Assembly (NCBI GenBank): GCA_005223375.1
Contig: RXOD01004240.1
Span: forward strand, 1-25,472
Reading direction: 5' to 3'
DNA length: 25,472 nt
DNA from: Amoebophrya sp. AT5.2
Taxonomy: Eukaryota; Sar; Dinophyceae; Syndiniales; Amoebophryaceae
Shown here: positions 1 to 8,994 of the stretch, piece by piece
Layout of the letters: every line of letters begins with the position of its first letter
How positions within the stretch are numbered: position 1 is the first letter of the stretch
The notes under the pieces: model-generated
The model's input: the letters and a program-made list of their open reading frames with translations, nothing else
What the model was told of the DNA's origin: nothing
Database searches by the model: none
Made by a program: the position numbers and the translations under genes

Positions 1-180
1 CGTCCAATACCCGCCTCCCTGCGCTGCTTCTGCGGCTCGCTTTGATAAAAAAATGAGTGAGGGCCAGCCAGCACACAAGTCGCGGAACAAGTGATAACCC
101 GGCGCCCCCGCCGTAGCTCAACGAGCATACCCATCCTACCCACACCTGCCGGCACACGGGCACGCGCAGCGAATCAATAC

Positions 181-523
181 GAATGCCCAGGAAGGCCATC
201 CGCGTCCCCGGGATGTACTTGCGCGGGTTCTCGATGTACTTAAACAGGTGCTTCTCGCTCCACGTGATTTCCGAGGTGCGGTTCGCGTCCGTGTACTCGA
301 AGTCCTGCACCTGCCCAGCACGGCGGCCCAGCACTCTCCACAGACAGGGGCCTTGCTTGTTCATCCCCTCGGAGTGGATGGTGTGGCACTGCCCGCACTT
401 CAGCTTGAAGAGCCGGGACCCGCGCTCCAGGTCGCCGTCAGGAAGGATCACATCGGGCTCGCGCCGGGGGCCCGGCGGATGGCTGGGCGTGGACGAAAGA
501 CCGAGTGAAGTAAGCCAACCCAT
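181..523 (-). CDS. Cytochrome c, first exon (partial gene)
   Basis: Mitochondrial electron carrier between complex III and cytochrome oxidase. The frame from the ATG at 523-521 gives 114 residues plus one base. After an N-terminal extension ending in EPDVILPDGD comes the heme-binding motif CGQCH (Cys43, Cys46, His47), and then NPRKYIPGTRM with the axial Met109. This order and spacing are those of class I cytochrome c. The family signature stops at FLGI, exactly before a GTATTG donor at 180, so an intron most likely starts there in phase 1. The frame stays open to the left edge but no longer resembles cytochrome c. The missing last exon should carry the final helix, about 15 to 20 residues, and I could not recognise it in bases 1-180. 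Both heme cysteines are present, unlike in euglenozoans. The identity is firm; the 3' structure is inferred. Confidence 0.87.
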
Positions 524-730
524 GGATGTTCGTTGCCTACTTGTGTTTTTGAGGTAAGTATTTGGATCGATAAGTGTAAGGCGTCGTCACGTGGTCGTGA
601 AAGATCCACTTCGGATAAGTCTACGTGGATTTCCCTTGTGCCACAGTGCTGTCGTCGTCCTACATACTACGTACTCTGAAGCTGCAGTCCAGACCTTCTT
701 TACGCCGTCTCTACTTCTAAATGCAAGTAC

Positions 731-1235
731 TTACAACGAGATGAGTTCGCACCAATGGCTCACGCGCGTTGCTCCTTTTGCCTCGTCTCGCTCCTCTCGC
801 TCCTTATGAGATGCTTTGCGCACCATGGGCGTGTTGGCCAGAAGCTCGCAAACTCGCTCAAACAACATGCGAGCAGACGTAGTTTGGTCTCGTCCTCCAT
901 TTATTCGTAATACATTCCTGGCTGCTTCAACTTCATTTCTGTTTACCTTTGTCGGCAATCCCGTCAAGCTCGTCCGTGAGCTCGTGAGCAATGAACTCCG
1001 CTCTTCGTCTTCGTCGATCCAAAAATCCTGGAGCATGTTTTGCAAGCCTGAATCTCCTGATCCCGCTGCTGATACAACTAGTACTGAATGAGAGAGTCAG
1101 AGTTAGTACTGATGAATGAAAGAGTTATACAAACATAGATTGATAAGTACCTTGTTTCTTTAGCAAGAATCCTTTTCGTTTTCTAGCTTTTAATATGAGT
1201 AGGTGTAGGTAGTCACTGCAGCAGCTGCGATACAT
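731..1235 (-). CDS. Tentative two-exon small protein (or 3' exons of the RdRP gene)
   Basis: I do not recognise this protein. Exon 1 (1151-1235) starts at the ATG at 1235-1233 and is basic, ending in KRKGFLLKKQ. A 67-base intron (1084-1150) starts GTACTT and ends CATTCAG. Exon 2 (731-1083) is a charged, helix-like 116-residue stretch containing FWIDEDEERS and MLFERVCELL, and ends in TAA. The joined frame gives 145 residues. The composition of exon 2 looks coding, while the start and exon 1 are weak. It lies only 53 bases after the stop of the RdRP frame. A donor near that stop could instead attach these exons to the RdRP as an alternative C-terminus. A cDNA would separate the two models. Confidence 0.35.
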
Positions 1236-1288
1236 TTCTATTTTTGACGCTAGCGCTAAATCTTGAGCAGGAAAAGGAGCAGCTTTCT

Positions 1289-4200
1289 TCAACCATCGCT
1301 GTCGCTGATGAGATCGACGACCTCCGCTGCGCTTTTTTCCTGTCGCGGCTCCTTCGAAATTTCGCCCCGCTCCTCGATCGCTTCGGACGCGATCGCCGCG
1401 CGCACCTTGGTTGTCTTCCCGTCGCTGCCCTTGGCGATCATTTCCTCGATGCGTTCGTGGATGATCCGGCACCGGGTCGGCCCAGCTCGCTGCTCCTCGA
1501 AAACTTGGCAAGGAACGCGCTCCAACGCAGCAGCCCGGTTTTTGTCTTTTCTTGCTTTTGCGATGCGCAGCGCCTCCTTGAAAGCCCAAAGTCTCCTGTT
1601 GTCCGCGCTGTGCAGATCGTCGCGACCGCAGCTTGTGCGCCGCTTGTGAATCTGCAGCGCCGGCACATGGAAGACCGACAAGCGGCCGGCGACGAGGTCG
1701 TCGCGCATTTTCTCGATACTCGCCGCGGTATCGCTAAAAGTCGGACTGATCTCTGCCTGGCTGAACAGCAGCTCTGAAACCGCCACCATGCGGAGCGCCG
1801 GCATCCCCTTCCTGCGCTCCATGTTGCGGCCGTAGACTGCCTTCGCTTTCATGGCGCACAGCTCGATCGGAAACAAGGCAAAAGGTGCCTGCAGCGTCGC
1901 CTTCCAGCGCAGAAGGTCCGTTTTCCCCAGCTTCTTGCTCTTCTTGGCCGCTGTGTGTTCTGCCACTATTTGCATCGCCGCTGTATAGCACAACTGTGCC
2001 GGGTTGCCGCTGCTGCTAGCCTCGGTGATCGCTTCGCGCGTCCTCACGCACAATTCGCTGAAGAATGCGCCGCCGCCTGCACGCCCCAACTGACGGAAGC
2101 GCAAGTATTCGCGCAAGATGCTAGAAATTCCATCTTTTACTTTTTTTTCCTTGATAGTCTCAGCAATGTGGTCAGCTTTTGCACCTGCTTTCCCCGCGTC
2201 TTCGTTCACGAGGTCGGGGTCTGCTTGGAGGAGGCCAGCGGCAACTTCCTTACCAGACTGGGATCCTAAAGACCCCGAGTTGGCTTGCTTCATAGCTGTC
2301 GCAGCGCGCTCATGCAAAGCCGTGCGCGCCTTCATCGCTGCCGCCGCTTTCCGCTCCTTGATGGTCGCGCGATTTTGCAAGCGGCCACGCCACACAGCTG
2401 GCAGGATTTTCGTCACGTCTTTCACCTTCGGCTTTTTCTTCGTCTTTTCGCAGTCGGTACGCGTGCAACCTCCAGCGACGAGAGATAGCTCCGCTTCCAG
2501 CAAAGACCTCACCGCGCGCGGAGATTGGTTTCCCTTGACCATGTCCAAAGCGGTGCGAGCGACGTAGGCCAACCCGATCGCGCGCGGATGGACTGGCCCT
2601 AGCCGGTCCACGACGTCAAACCAGCGGGAGGTCGCGCGGCCAGTTAATGAGGACAACGACCCGCCAGTAGACGCATAGCGGAAATACACCGCAGCCAGCA
2701 TGGCTTTGTACCGTTTCCAAGTGTCGCCACTGTTGCCGTCATCGGACTCAGGCTCAAGAATTTCCGCTATTGTCCTCGCGGACATTTCGCTGTCCTCCGC
2801 GGCGTCTCCAGTTTCTTCATCGGCCTCGGGGGCGCTCGCGCCCTTGGGGGCTTTCGACGTGACGTGCTGCGCCATTTTTTTCTCGATCTGTGGCTCCCAG
2901 ATTTCGTCTCGCATCGTCTTCACGGCTTCCGCTGTCGCGGCGTTGTGCTCCAACATGCTCACCAGATCGCTGTTCCAACACACCCAGTTGATGTCGCCGT
3001 CGTAGTCGCCCCCGCGAAATTCGTCGTTGCTGCCGCGGCTGCATGTTTCCGGATCTGCTGCCAAGATGAGGAGATTAGCACCACCCCCGAAGCGCCGCAG
3101 CACTTTTTCATGCGGCTCGACAAATTGGAGCAGCTGCAAGTCCGTCGGCAAGTGTGCGGGGCAAGCCCCGACCAGATTCCGGCCCTCGAGGTACCAAAAC
3201 TGCCCCGCCTCGAAGAAGACGAGCTGTGCCTGACCCGCTCGCAGCGTTTGCGAGTGGTCGTACGCAACTACGAAGTAGCGCGACTGCGGCACCTGGAAGC
3301 GCGGCTTCTTTTGAAGTGCGTGGGCCTCCTGCACTTTTCGTGCCTGGTCGCTGTGCCACAAGATCGCATGGTTCGTGGTATCGAACCCGGCAAGCTGCAA
3401 ACGGTCCACTAGTTCGGCTCGTCTGAGGTCGGCAGAAGGAAGAGCTGCGTCTGCTGTGGTCGCCGGGGCTGTCGTGGTCGAAGGCTTCACGAATGTCGGC
3501 AAACAACGATTGGCACAGGCGCCATCCTCTGCCGTTGCGGCCTGCCTCTGCGCCATCGCAACCTCCTTGCGCGCAAGCCTGAGATACCTGCTGTAGCCTG
3601 GCGCGAAAAGCTGCGCCAAAGGCGCCGGTTCGCCAGGGCGTGGCCTGCAGTTGCGCACGCCTGCCAGCTCGACACGATACTGGCCCCCGAGCAGACTCCA
3701 CAGTGGTTTTCGCCTGCTTGTTCTGGAGCTTGTGGCTTTTTCCTTCCCGTTCCTTTCGGAATTCAACTCCTTCTCCACTTCGAGCACTGTGTCGAGACCG
3801 ATCCTCACCCCGTTCGGCTTGCTCGTCGACAGGAGCAGATGACGTCCATTTCGATTCTCCTGGTGACTGGCAACTGCGTGGCGCTTCATGGCAGCCAATT
3901 TCGCCGCACTCTCGACTGGCTTCATGACCCTCAACCGCGCGACGAGCTTTTCCACCTCTTTCGGGTCGGCTCCATTAACAGAGGCCGCATTCTTCTGCTG
4001 GCGCTGCAAGTTGAAGTTCTCCTTCGCGCCAGCTGACGGTGCCCGCGCCGCAGCGGCTGCGCGACTCAGGATGCTGCCGAGGCTGGTCATATGCGCTACG
4101 CCGGTCGAAGTCGAAGTCGTGGCCCGGCTGCTGCAGCTGCTGGCGCGGGGGATTTCGGGGGCAGTCCCTGCGGACGCGGGCTCGTCTGGCTCGTCGGCTG

Positions 4201-5173
4201 TCAATGTCATATCCCCGAGAAAGACTGCCTCTGTTGTCTTGTCGGCCAATCTCCGCCGCTTCGGCGGCTCCTGCTGGCTGTCTTCATGATGCGCTCTTGT
4301 GCGTTTCTTTACTCTCTTCACCGCGTCATCATCTTCGCCGACCAAGCAAGCACCTGGCTGCTGCTCCCCCTTGCTGCGCTTCTCTTGTTGCAGCTTTCCA
4401 GGGCTTTGCTTCTCCCCGTCAGCGCTCCACCCATCACTTTCGGCCGCAGCAAGCTGGTCCATCCGCTCTGACATGCCCGCAACCTGGAGACGATCTTCCC
4501 AATGCTGGTCATGAATCTTGTGCAAGAGCCAGTCAAGAAATTTTTTGTGCTTCGCCACATTTTTTTGAAAGGAAACCCCGCTGCTGCTGCCGGCGCTTGC
4601 GCGAAAGAAATCGGCCGGGACAAAATCGGGCGCATGCTCTTCCGCCGGGACCGGGTCAGAAGAACTACTGCTGCTGCTGCTGCACTTCGCGGCCGCTGGA
4701 TTCTTCGGCGCCGGAACAGGCTCGTTCCCGCCTACACCTACAGCTACAGGCTCCCACGAGCACAAAAACTCCAACAGCGGCACAAATTCATCATTCAGAG
4801 TCTTGTACTCGTCGCGGCTGTCTTTACTGGCCACGATCCCCTGCGGGCAGATTTCCAGTTTTTGTTGCAAAGAACAGAGCCGACTCTCGTCGCGGCTCCC
4901 CTTGGCCATGGACTCGGTAAACACGACTTGAGCGCGGTTCAAGGACACGGAGCTCGAGGTAGGAAGAGAAGTGTCCAGGAACAGCATTCCCTTATTGCAG
5001 CCTGCGCGCACTTGGATGCCCATCAAGTGGCCCTCGATTTTTTTACCATGTTGCAGCTCGAGCGAAGCGTGCACGCGGGCCATCTGCTCGATGCTAATGC
5101 GCCCGCCGCCATCGGAGAGAACGCTGTCTGTGGTGGTGATAGGAGAAGACGTCTGTCTCTGTGCTACGTACAT
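1289..5173 (-). CDS. Eukaryotic (RNA-silencing type) RNA-dependent RNA polymerase
   Basis: Cellular RdRPs copy single-stranded RNA into double-stranded RNA to feed Dicer and Argonaute pathways. The 1294-residue uninterrupted frame carries the catalytic signature GGDYDGDINWVCWNSDLV, with the metal-binding aspartates in D723-Y-D725-G-D727, matching the DxDGD motif of the QDE-1/RDR family. About 60 residues earlier is YLEGRNLVGACPAHLPTD, the counterpart of the family's GRNPCLHPGD block, here with the His-Pro-Gly changed. Near residue 870 LAYVARTALDMVKGN matches the conserved helix followed by a KTG-like turn. Residues about 140-400 are low-complexity and poorly conserved, with Ser runs (around 170) and Lys/Arg patches. 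Length fits the family (about 1000-1400). The start follows two tiny upstream ORFs. This is a host gene type, not a viral polymerase. Family assignment is strong; activity is inferred from the intact triad. Confidence 0.87.
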   Translation of the reverse strand: MYVAQRQTSSPITTTDSVLSDGGGRISIEQMARVHASLELQHGKKIEGHLMGIQVRAGCNKGMLFLDTSLPTSSSVSLNRAQVVFTESMAKGSRDESRLCSLQQKLEICPQGIVASKDSRDEYKTLNDEFVPLLEFLCSWEPVAVGVGGNEPVPAPKNPAAAKCSSSSSSSSDPVPAEEHAPDFVPADFFRASAGSSSGVSFQKNVAKHKKFLDWLLHKIHDQHWEDRLQVAGMSERMDQLAAAESDGWSADGEKQSPGKLQQEKRSKGEQQPGACLVGEDDDAVKRVKKRTRAHHEDSQQEPPKRRRLADKTTEAVFLGDMTLTADEPDEPASAGTAPEIPRASSCSSRATTSTSTGVAHMTSLGSILSRAAAAARAPSAGAKENFNLQRQQKNAASVNGADPKEVEKLVARLRVMKPVESAAKLAAMKRHAVASHQENRNGRHLLLSTSKPNGVRIGLDTVLEVEKELNSERNGKEKATSSRTSRRKPLWSLLGGQYRVELAGVRNCRPRPGEPAPLAQLFAPGYSRYLRLARKEVAMAQRQAATAEDGACANRCLPTFVKPSTTTAPATTADAALPSADLRRAELVDRLQLAGFDTTNHAILWHSDQARKVQEAHALQKKPRFQVPQSRYFVVAYDHSQTLRAGQAQLVFFEAGQFWYLEGRNLVGACPAHLPTDLQLLQFVEPHEKVLRRFGGGANLLILAADPETCSRGSNDEFRGGDYDGDINWVCWNSDLVSMLEHNAATAEAVKTMRDEIWEPQIEKKMAQHVTSKAPKGASAPEADEETGDAAEDSEMSARTIAEILEPESDDGNSGDTWKRYKAMLAAVYFRYASTGGSLSSLTGRATSRWFDVVDRLGPVHPRAIGLAYVARTALDMVKGNQSPRAVRSLLEAELSLVAGGCTRTDCEKTKKKPKVKDVTKILPAVWRGRLQNRATIKERKAAAAMKARTALHERAATAMKQANSGSLGSQSGKEVAAGLLQADPDLVNEDAGKAGAKADHIAETIKEKKVKDGISSILREYLRFRQLGRAGGGAFFSELCVRTREAITEASSSGNPAQLCYTAAMQIVAEHTAAKKSKKLGKTDLLRWKATLQAPFALFPIELCAMKAKAVYGRNMERRKGMPALRMVAVSELLFSQAEISPTFSDTAASIEKMRDDLVAGRLSVFHVPALQIHKRRTSCGRDDLHSADNRRLWAFKEALRIAKARKDKNRAAALERVPCQVFEEQRAGPTRCRIIHERIEEMIAKGSDGKTTKVRAAIASEAIEERGEISKEPRQEKSAAEVVDLISDSDG

Positions 5174-5702
5174 GCGAAAGCGGTTTGCTTTGTCAGTGCC
5201 AAGATTACAACTTTGTTGCTCTTGTTGCCCTATGACATTTCCTTGCCCTACGACATTACTTCCGACGGACGCTCGCTATTTCCCGGCGACGAAGATGTCG
5301 CGATCTGTGATCGTCCTTACTCCAAGTCCAACAGACCAGCACCAGACGGAGACATCTACTACAACAACTCCGTCCACCAACAAACTACTCCTGGTGACGA
5401 GGAGGCCGGCGCCACCTCTGCGCGCACCCGCAGAGCCAGAGACGCTACCGAGAGACAGAGAGATGACTGACTCGATAGGGAGCGTTTACGTGCACGCGCG
5501 CTCAGATAGATCTTAAGCTACGCCATTAATAATAAAAGAAGTAAAACAAGCGTCTTAGACAGAGGCTTATCCTAGATGAAAACGGAGTACGAGTACTTAT
5601 GAATATGTGTACGTCAGACAACGCGAACGCCTATCCCTCCGTGCGTACTATGCTATCCTATCGCAGCTATGAATGTTTTCTATGATTTTTGAGGAACCAA
5701 CA
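5174..5702. other. Intergenic: RdRP 5' leader and 3' flank of the upstream gene
   Basis: No convincing coding region is seen. On the minus strand it should hold the RdRP promoter and 5' leader, including the 18-base tandem repeat with two mini-ORFs at 5225-5260, and the 3' end of the gene that stops at 5703. Positions 5515-5560 are AT-rich, with AATAATAAAAG on the plus strand. Confidence 0.4.
5225..5260 (-). repeat. Two-copy 18-base tandem repeat, each copy with a two-codon upstream ORF
   Basis: The plus strand reads TTGCCCTATGACATTTCC followed by TTGCCCTACGACATTACT, two 18-base units differing at three positions. On the minus (RdRP) strand each unit contains a minimal ORF: ATG-TCG-TAG at 5256-5248 and ATG-TCA-TAG at 5238-5230. 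They lie about 60 and 80 bases before the RdRP ATG. If they are within the mRNA leader they would be expected to reduce or gate RdRP translation. This role is inference; the transcript start is not known. Confidence 0.5.
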
Positions 5703-7808
5703 TTAAAGGAAAGCGCAACAGCAGGAGTAGGAGTAGGTACTACTTGTCGCTTTGCTCCGAATGTCTGGCTCGATCTTTCGCAGCTCCGGGGCCACTGCGA
5801 TGGTCGGAAGAACCCGAGACGACACGAGCTGGAATCTGCTGCAGAACTTTCCGGGGAGTAGTTTCCGGATTTGCGGGTCGGCCGTCGGAAGATGCCACTC
5901 CCGATACTTCTCGGCCACTGTAAACGGATTTTCTTGCTCGTCGTCTTCCCTCCACCGGTACTCAATGTAGAGGAAGCGGTAGCTTGTAGCAAACTCGTGG
6001 TGGGGCGCGAACAGCACATAGCGACCCGCCTCGCCGCCGTCGGCGTCCAGGATCTGGATAGTGTCCGGGATCTCGTCCGTCGTTCGCAGCCGGTGTCGAT
6101 AACGGGCCGGGTACTTGGGCTTCGGCGGCAGGCGGCGCTTGGACTTGACCTTTGCCAGCGCTGCAGGAGCCCTGAGCGCGGACGAGCCGGAACCAGATGC
6201 AACCATGGACGGCCCTTCATCTTCTTCGTTTCCCGCGTCGTCAGCAGCAGGCCGACAAGTAGGAGTGGGTGTAGCTGTAGGCGTGGGCGGCTTGTTGCTG
6301 CGCGACGAGCTGTTTGCGCCGCCGCCACCCCCTCCGCCTTCAGCAGCAACGGCTGCGTCCGCTCGTCCTGCTCCTGCGTCGTCGCTCTTCTCCGTCGCGA
6401 AAAGGTCATCTTCGTCGTCTTCATACAGCTGAAGACTGTCCTGCGCCTGCTGCACCACACCAACTCGATTCATCGCAGGACCCTTCTCTTTCCGTATCCT
6501 TGCCCTTGCCACCTTGACCTTCTGCGCAGACGCCTTCTCCAGCTCGTTCGCTGCTTTGGCCTCTTCCCATTCCTGCAGCCTCCGCTGGTACTCGGCAAGT
6601 TCATCCGTAAACTCCGCCCGCTCCTCCCTGATCATCGGCGGCACGCGCACCATAACGCATCGTCTCTTCTCAGCCTTCGTCTTTTCAATCAGTCGCGTTG
6701 TCAGCGTGCGGGACTTGCTCAGCGAGTACGCGAACCGCTGCGAGGAAGATCCGTAGGCCCGCGGGTCCTTGACCACGAAGATGTCTTGCTGCGCCCGTTT
6801 CTCTGCTGCTGAAAAGGCCGCATAGGAAAATGTCCTCGCGCTCGCAGTGGCGTCGGTCGCAATCTCCGATGCAAAGCCTCTGCCGCCGAGGCCATCGTCT
6901 TCGTCGGCGTCTTCGATGCCATCCGCATCCCCTTCCTCGCGGAATAGCGAAGGACCTCCAGGCTCGCCATGCCCGTCCACCAGCCGTTCGTCGATGTCCT
7001 CAAGAGTGTCTGCGAGATCGTCAAGATCGCCATCGCTGCAGGAGCTGTCGTCCGTGATGTCGGGGGCGCGGCCGCCCTCCTCATCCTGGTCCACATCACT
7101 CTGGTCGGAGTCTTCGTCTAGGCCTAGCCTTTTCCGCCGCTTGGCTGTCTTTCGAGCTCCTGAAGGGGGAGGGGCAGCAGCGGCCTTCGCCGCTGCTTTC
7201 CGCGCGCGGGCGGCGTCCTGCCGATGCATCGCTGCCGCGAGGTCCGGAAAGAATCTGGAAAGTGGTCCTCCAGGTCCACCACAGCTGCTGCTGCTACTTG
7301 AGCTTGGGACTGACGGCGAGCACAGCGCCGGAGGTGGCCGGTTTTGTGCGTGCTTGGTGAATACGCTGCGCATGGCCATCTTCCGCGCCGAAGTCGACGC
7401 CGAACCGCCGCCATCTTCCCCCAAGATGTCGCGCAGCTGCTCCCCATCTCCTCCATCGTCCCCGAATGGGTACGAGTCCACTGGCACGGCCCGTTTTGCT
7501 CCGAACAGCTTCCGCCATTCGTCCGCGAGATCCGCGTCCTGGCCTAGGCCACTTCGAAGAAGATTCACCCACGCCTTGTATGGTTTGCTAGCTGTTGTGT
7601 CTCTTCGGGAAAACGACGCAACGAACCTGCGATCTAAGAGGCTGGTCGCTCGATCACACTCGGCGCCGACACATTCGTCGCCTTCTTCGATTATCTTCGG
7701 ATTGATAGAGCGGGGCGGCCGGGCGCGCGACGAGGACGACGATGAGCACGCCGATGACGACGAGCAGGACGCGCTGCAGCCCAAGCCATTGCCCTCCAAG
7801 GACGACAT
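5703..7808 (-). CDS. Unrecognised 701-residue nuclear-type acidic/basic protein
   Basis: I do not recognise a family. The single frame begins with a Ser/Cys-rich stretch (residues 1-30) and has a moderately conserved-looking segment with KPYKAWVNLLRSGLG around residue 80. It then has a basic patch, KTAKRRKRLG, near 230 that could be a nuclear localisation signal. A strongly acidic stretch of Asp/Glu and Ser follows (about 240-330), then a charged coiled-coil-like region (about 390-450) and Gly- and Thr/Pro-rich linkers (about 480-530). The C-terminal block, about residues 560-690, looks globular, with aromatic-rich runs such as FLYIEYRWREDDEQ and AEKYREWHLP. This pattern, NLS plus acidic tract plus a folded end, suggests a chromatin or RNA-associated protein, but that is inference. 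It sits 529 bases before the RdRP gene on the same strand. The ATG at 7808-7806 has a purine at -3. Introns were not needed. Confidence 0.7.
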   Translation of the reverse strand: MSSLEGNGLGCSASCSSSSACSSSSSSRARPPRSINPKIIEEGDECVGAECDRATSLLDRRFVASFSRRDTTASKPYKAWVNLLRSGLGQDADLADEWRKLFGAKRAVPVDSYPFGDDGGDGEQLRDILGEDGGGSASTSARKMAMRSVFTKHAQNRPPPALCSPSVPSSSSSSSCGGPGGPLSRFFPDLAAAMHRQDAARARKAAAKAAAAPPPSGARKTAKRRKRLGLDEDSDQSDVDQDEEGGRAPDITDDSSCSDGDLDDLADTLEDIDERLVDGHGEPGGPSLFREEGDADGIEDADEDDGLGGRGFASEIATDATASARTFSYAAFSAAEKRAQQDIFVVKDPRAYGSSSQRFAYSLSKSRTLTTRLIEKTKAEKRRCVMVRVPPMIREERAEFTDELAEYQRRLQEWEEAKAANELEKASAQKVKVARARIRKEKGPAMNRVGVVQQAQDSLQLYEDDEDDLFATEKSDDAGAGRADAAVAAEGGGGGGGANSSSRSNKPPTPTATPTPTCRPAADDAGNEEDEGPSMVASGSGSSALRAPAALAKVKSKRRLPPKPKYPARYRHRLRTTDEIPDTIQILDADGGEAGRYVLFAPHHEFATSYRFLYIEYRWREDDEQENPFTVAEKYREWHLPTADPQIRKLLPGKFCSRFQLVSSRVLPTIAVAPELRKIEPDIRSKATSSTYSYSCCCAFL

Positions 7809-8747
7809 TGCCAGTAATGGGCTTTTGGTTTTGCTCGTGCAAGGTCAAAACCTTGATATCCGATATTGAAATACTATACGCAAATGCGACTCACATCATG
7901 CGAAACAGGTACAAATAGACTGAGTTTGAGACAGATAGTGATACTAGATCGTCGCACTTATTACCCAAAAGCTGCAGATCATCCATGATCAAGGCTCGGC
8001 CCGGCCCTCTTTTTCCAACTATAATTCCTGCTCCTGTGGCTGGGAATGGATGCAACCGCAACGTTACGAGAATCACGAAAAGTAGACGCGTGGACATAGA
8101 TAGATCGGCCAAGGTCCTTGTAGGCGACTACGAACTTACCTCCGCCGACATTCATCCATTGCCTTTGTGAAGGTGAGCGAGTGCATCGCATGTAGTGCGT
8201 AGCCACCGCCACGATCTATGACTCTGTCTAACTACTATCATTCACATGACAGGAGGCACGAAAAGGTTACATCGAGCGAAGGGTGCGGCGCAGAATCATA
8301 AACGGCCAGATCATGAGCCAATGAAGAAAGAGATTGCAGCTCTGATTTCTTTGTCACACTTATAAATATTCATTTCACAGCACGGACTCGCACTCGGACG
8401 GCAGGTGTCAATTGCATCAATCTGGATCAACATCAGCAAGCGAAGCATTTTTGCATCTTCCACGACCAGCACGACGACTTATATATCCTCACGCAGAAGA
8501 GCACGTCTTTGTCAACAGCATTTCTTCTTGAGTCTCCATTTCATTCTTGTCAACACAGACGGGCGGGACTCGTAGTCCCTCGCTGTGTCTGTCAAAAAAG
8601 CTTTTACGCGACAAAGCGGAAGCCGCTGGCGAGCAACTAAATTAACAGCTGTAAAGGTAAACAAACTTCTCCTTCTCCAGCATCAAACAAACACTCATAA
8701 AGCATCGTAGTATCCTCATCATGTCTTCCATAGACCTGTGGTCATGT
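7809..8747. other. Intergenic stretch with a hairpin and one strong donor site
   Basis: No recognisable gene. On the minus strand, ATGGATGAATGTCGGCGGAG at 8161-8142 runs straight into a consensus GTAAGT donor. A plausible acceptor, TTCCCAG, lies near 8040; joining them gives a tiny basic peptide of no known family, so I do not call a gene. A near-palindromic hairpin lies at 8547-8595. The rest looks non-coding and would hold the promoter of the 5703-7808 gene. Confidence 0.35.
8547..8595. repeat. Imperfect inverted repeat able to form a long hairpin
   Basis: The left arm TTGTCAACACAG (8547-8558) pairs with CTGTGTCTGTCAA (8583-8595). An inner stem, GGGACT with AGTCCC, closes a three-base CGT loop, and the arms are separated by a small internal bulge. 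An A-run follows. A direct copy of TTGTCAACA also lies at 8509-8517. No known RNA family was recognised, so structure is seen but function is unknown. Confidence 0.45.
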
Positions 8748-8994
8748 TCACGAAGACGGTCCCTTCTTGCCCTCATCCTTCAAAGTCGCCCGGAACTTCT
8801 CCATCATTTCCCTGGCAACCTTGTCCCTCGCGGCTTTTTTCGCCCTCGCTGTTTCCACTTCGCCACTAGTACGCGGCGGCGCACGACCTTGGTACTCCCG
8901 TCGGTGATTCTCTGCCCCCACCTCCTGCTCGTCCCCGTCATTTATTCTCTTCGTTCTGCCTGCCGCGACACGCTGGTGCGCGGGCAGCCTGCAT
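8748..8994 (-). CDS. Candidate terminal exon of an unidentified gene
   Basis: An open frame ends in TGA at 8750-8748 and is preceded by a good acceptor: the minus strand reads CTCTCCCTCTAACCGTTTCCAG in effect, with a CTAAC branch-like site and a pyrimidine tract before 8995. The exon encodes 81 charged residues including ARAKKAARDKVAREMMEKF, typical of a helical real protein. No ATG lies in frame upstream within reach, so it is a downstream exon. It might belong to the gene at 9279-11282, using a GTACGA donor near 9421 in matching phase 2, or to a gene whose first exon I cannot see. Family unknown. Confidence 0.33.

Noticed and set aside
183..557. Plus-strand frame of 124 residues at the left end
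   Set aside because: It is antisense to the cytochrome c exon, whose heme and Met motifs are unmistakable.
551..561. AGGTAAGTAT on the plus strand (ATACTTACCT on the minus), resembling the U1 snRNA 5' end or a perfect donor
   Set aside because: No U1-like stem-loops or Sm site follow on the minus strand, and no plus-strand exon supports a donor; treated as chance.
4039..5470. Long plus-strand frames (293 and 322 residues) over the RdRP 5' half
   Set aside because: Antisense shadows of the RdRP low-complexity region; Arg/Ser/Cys/Pro composition and no family signal.
6847..7869. 340-residue plus-strand frame opposite the 701-residue gene
   Set aside because: It is Ser/Arg/Pro-rich in the way antisense of a GC-rich Asp/Glu/Ser gene reads, and has no motif; the minus frame has domain-like structure.
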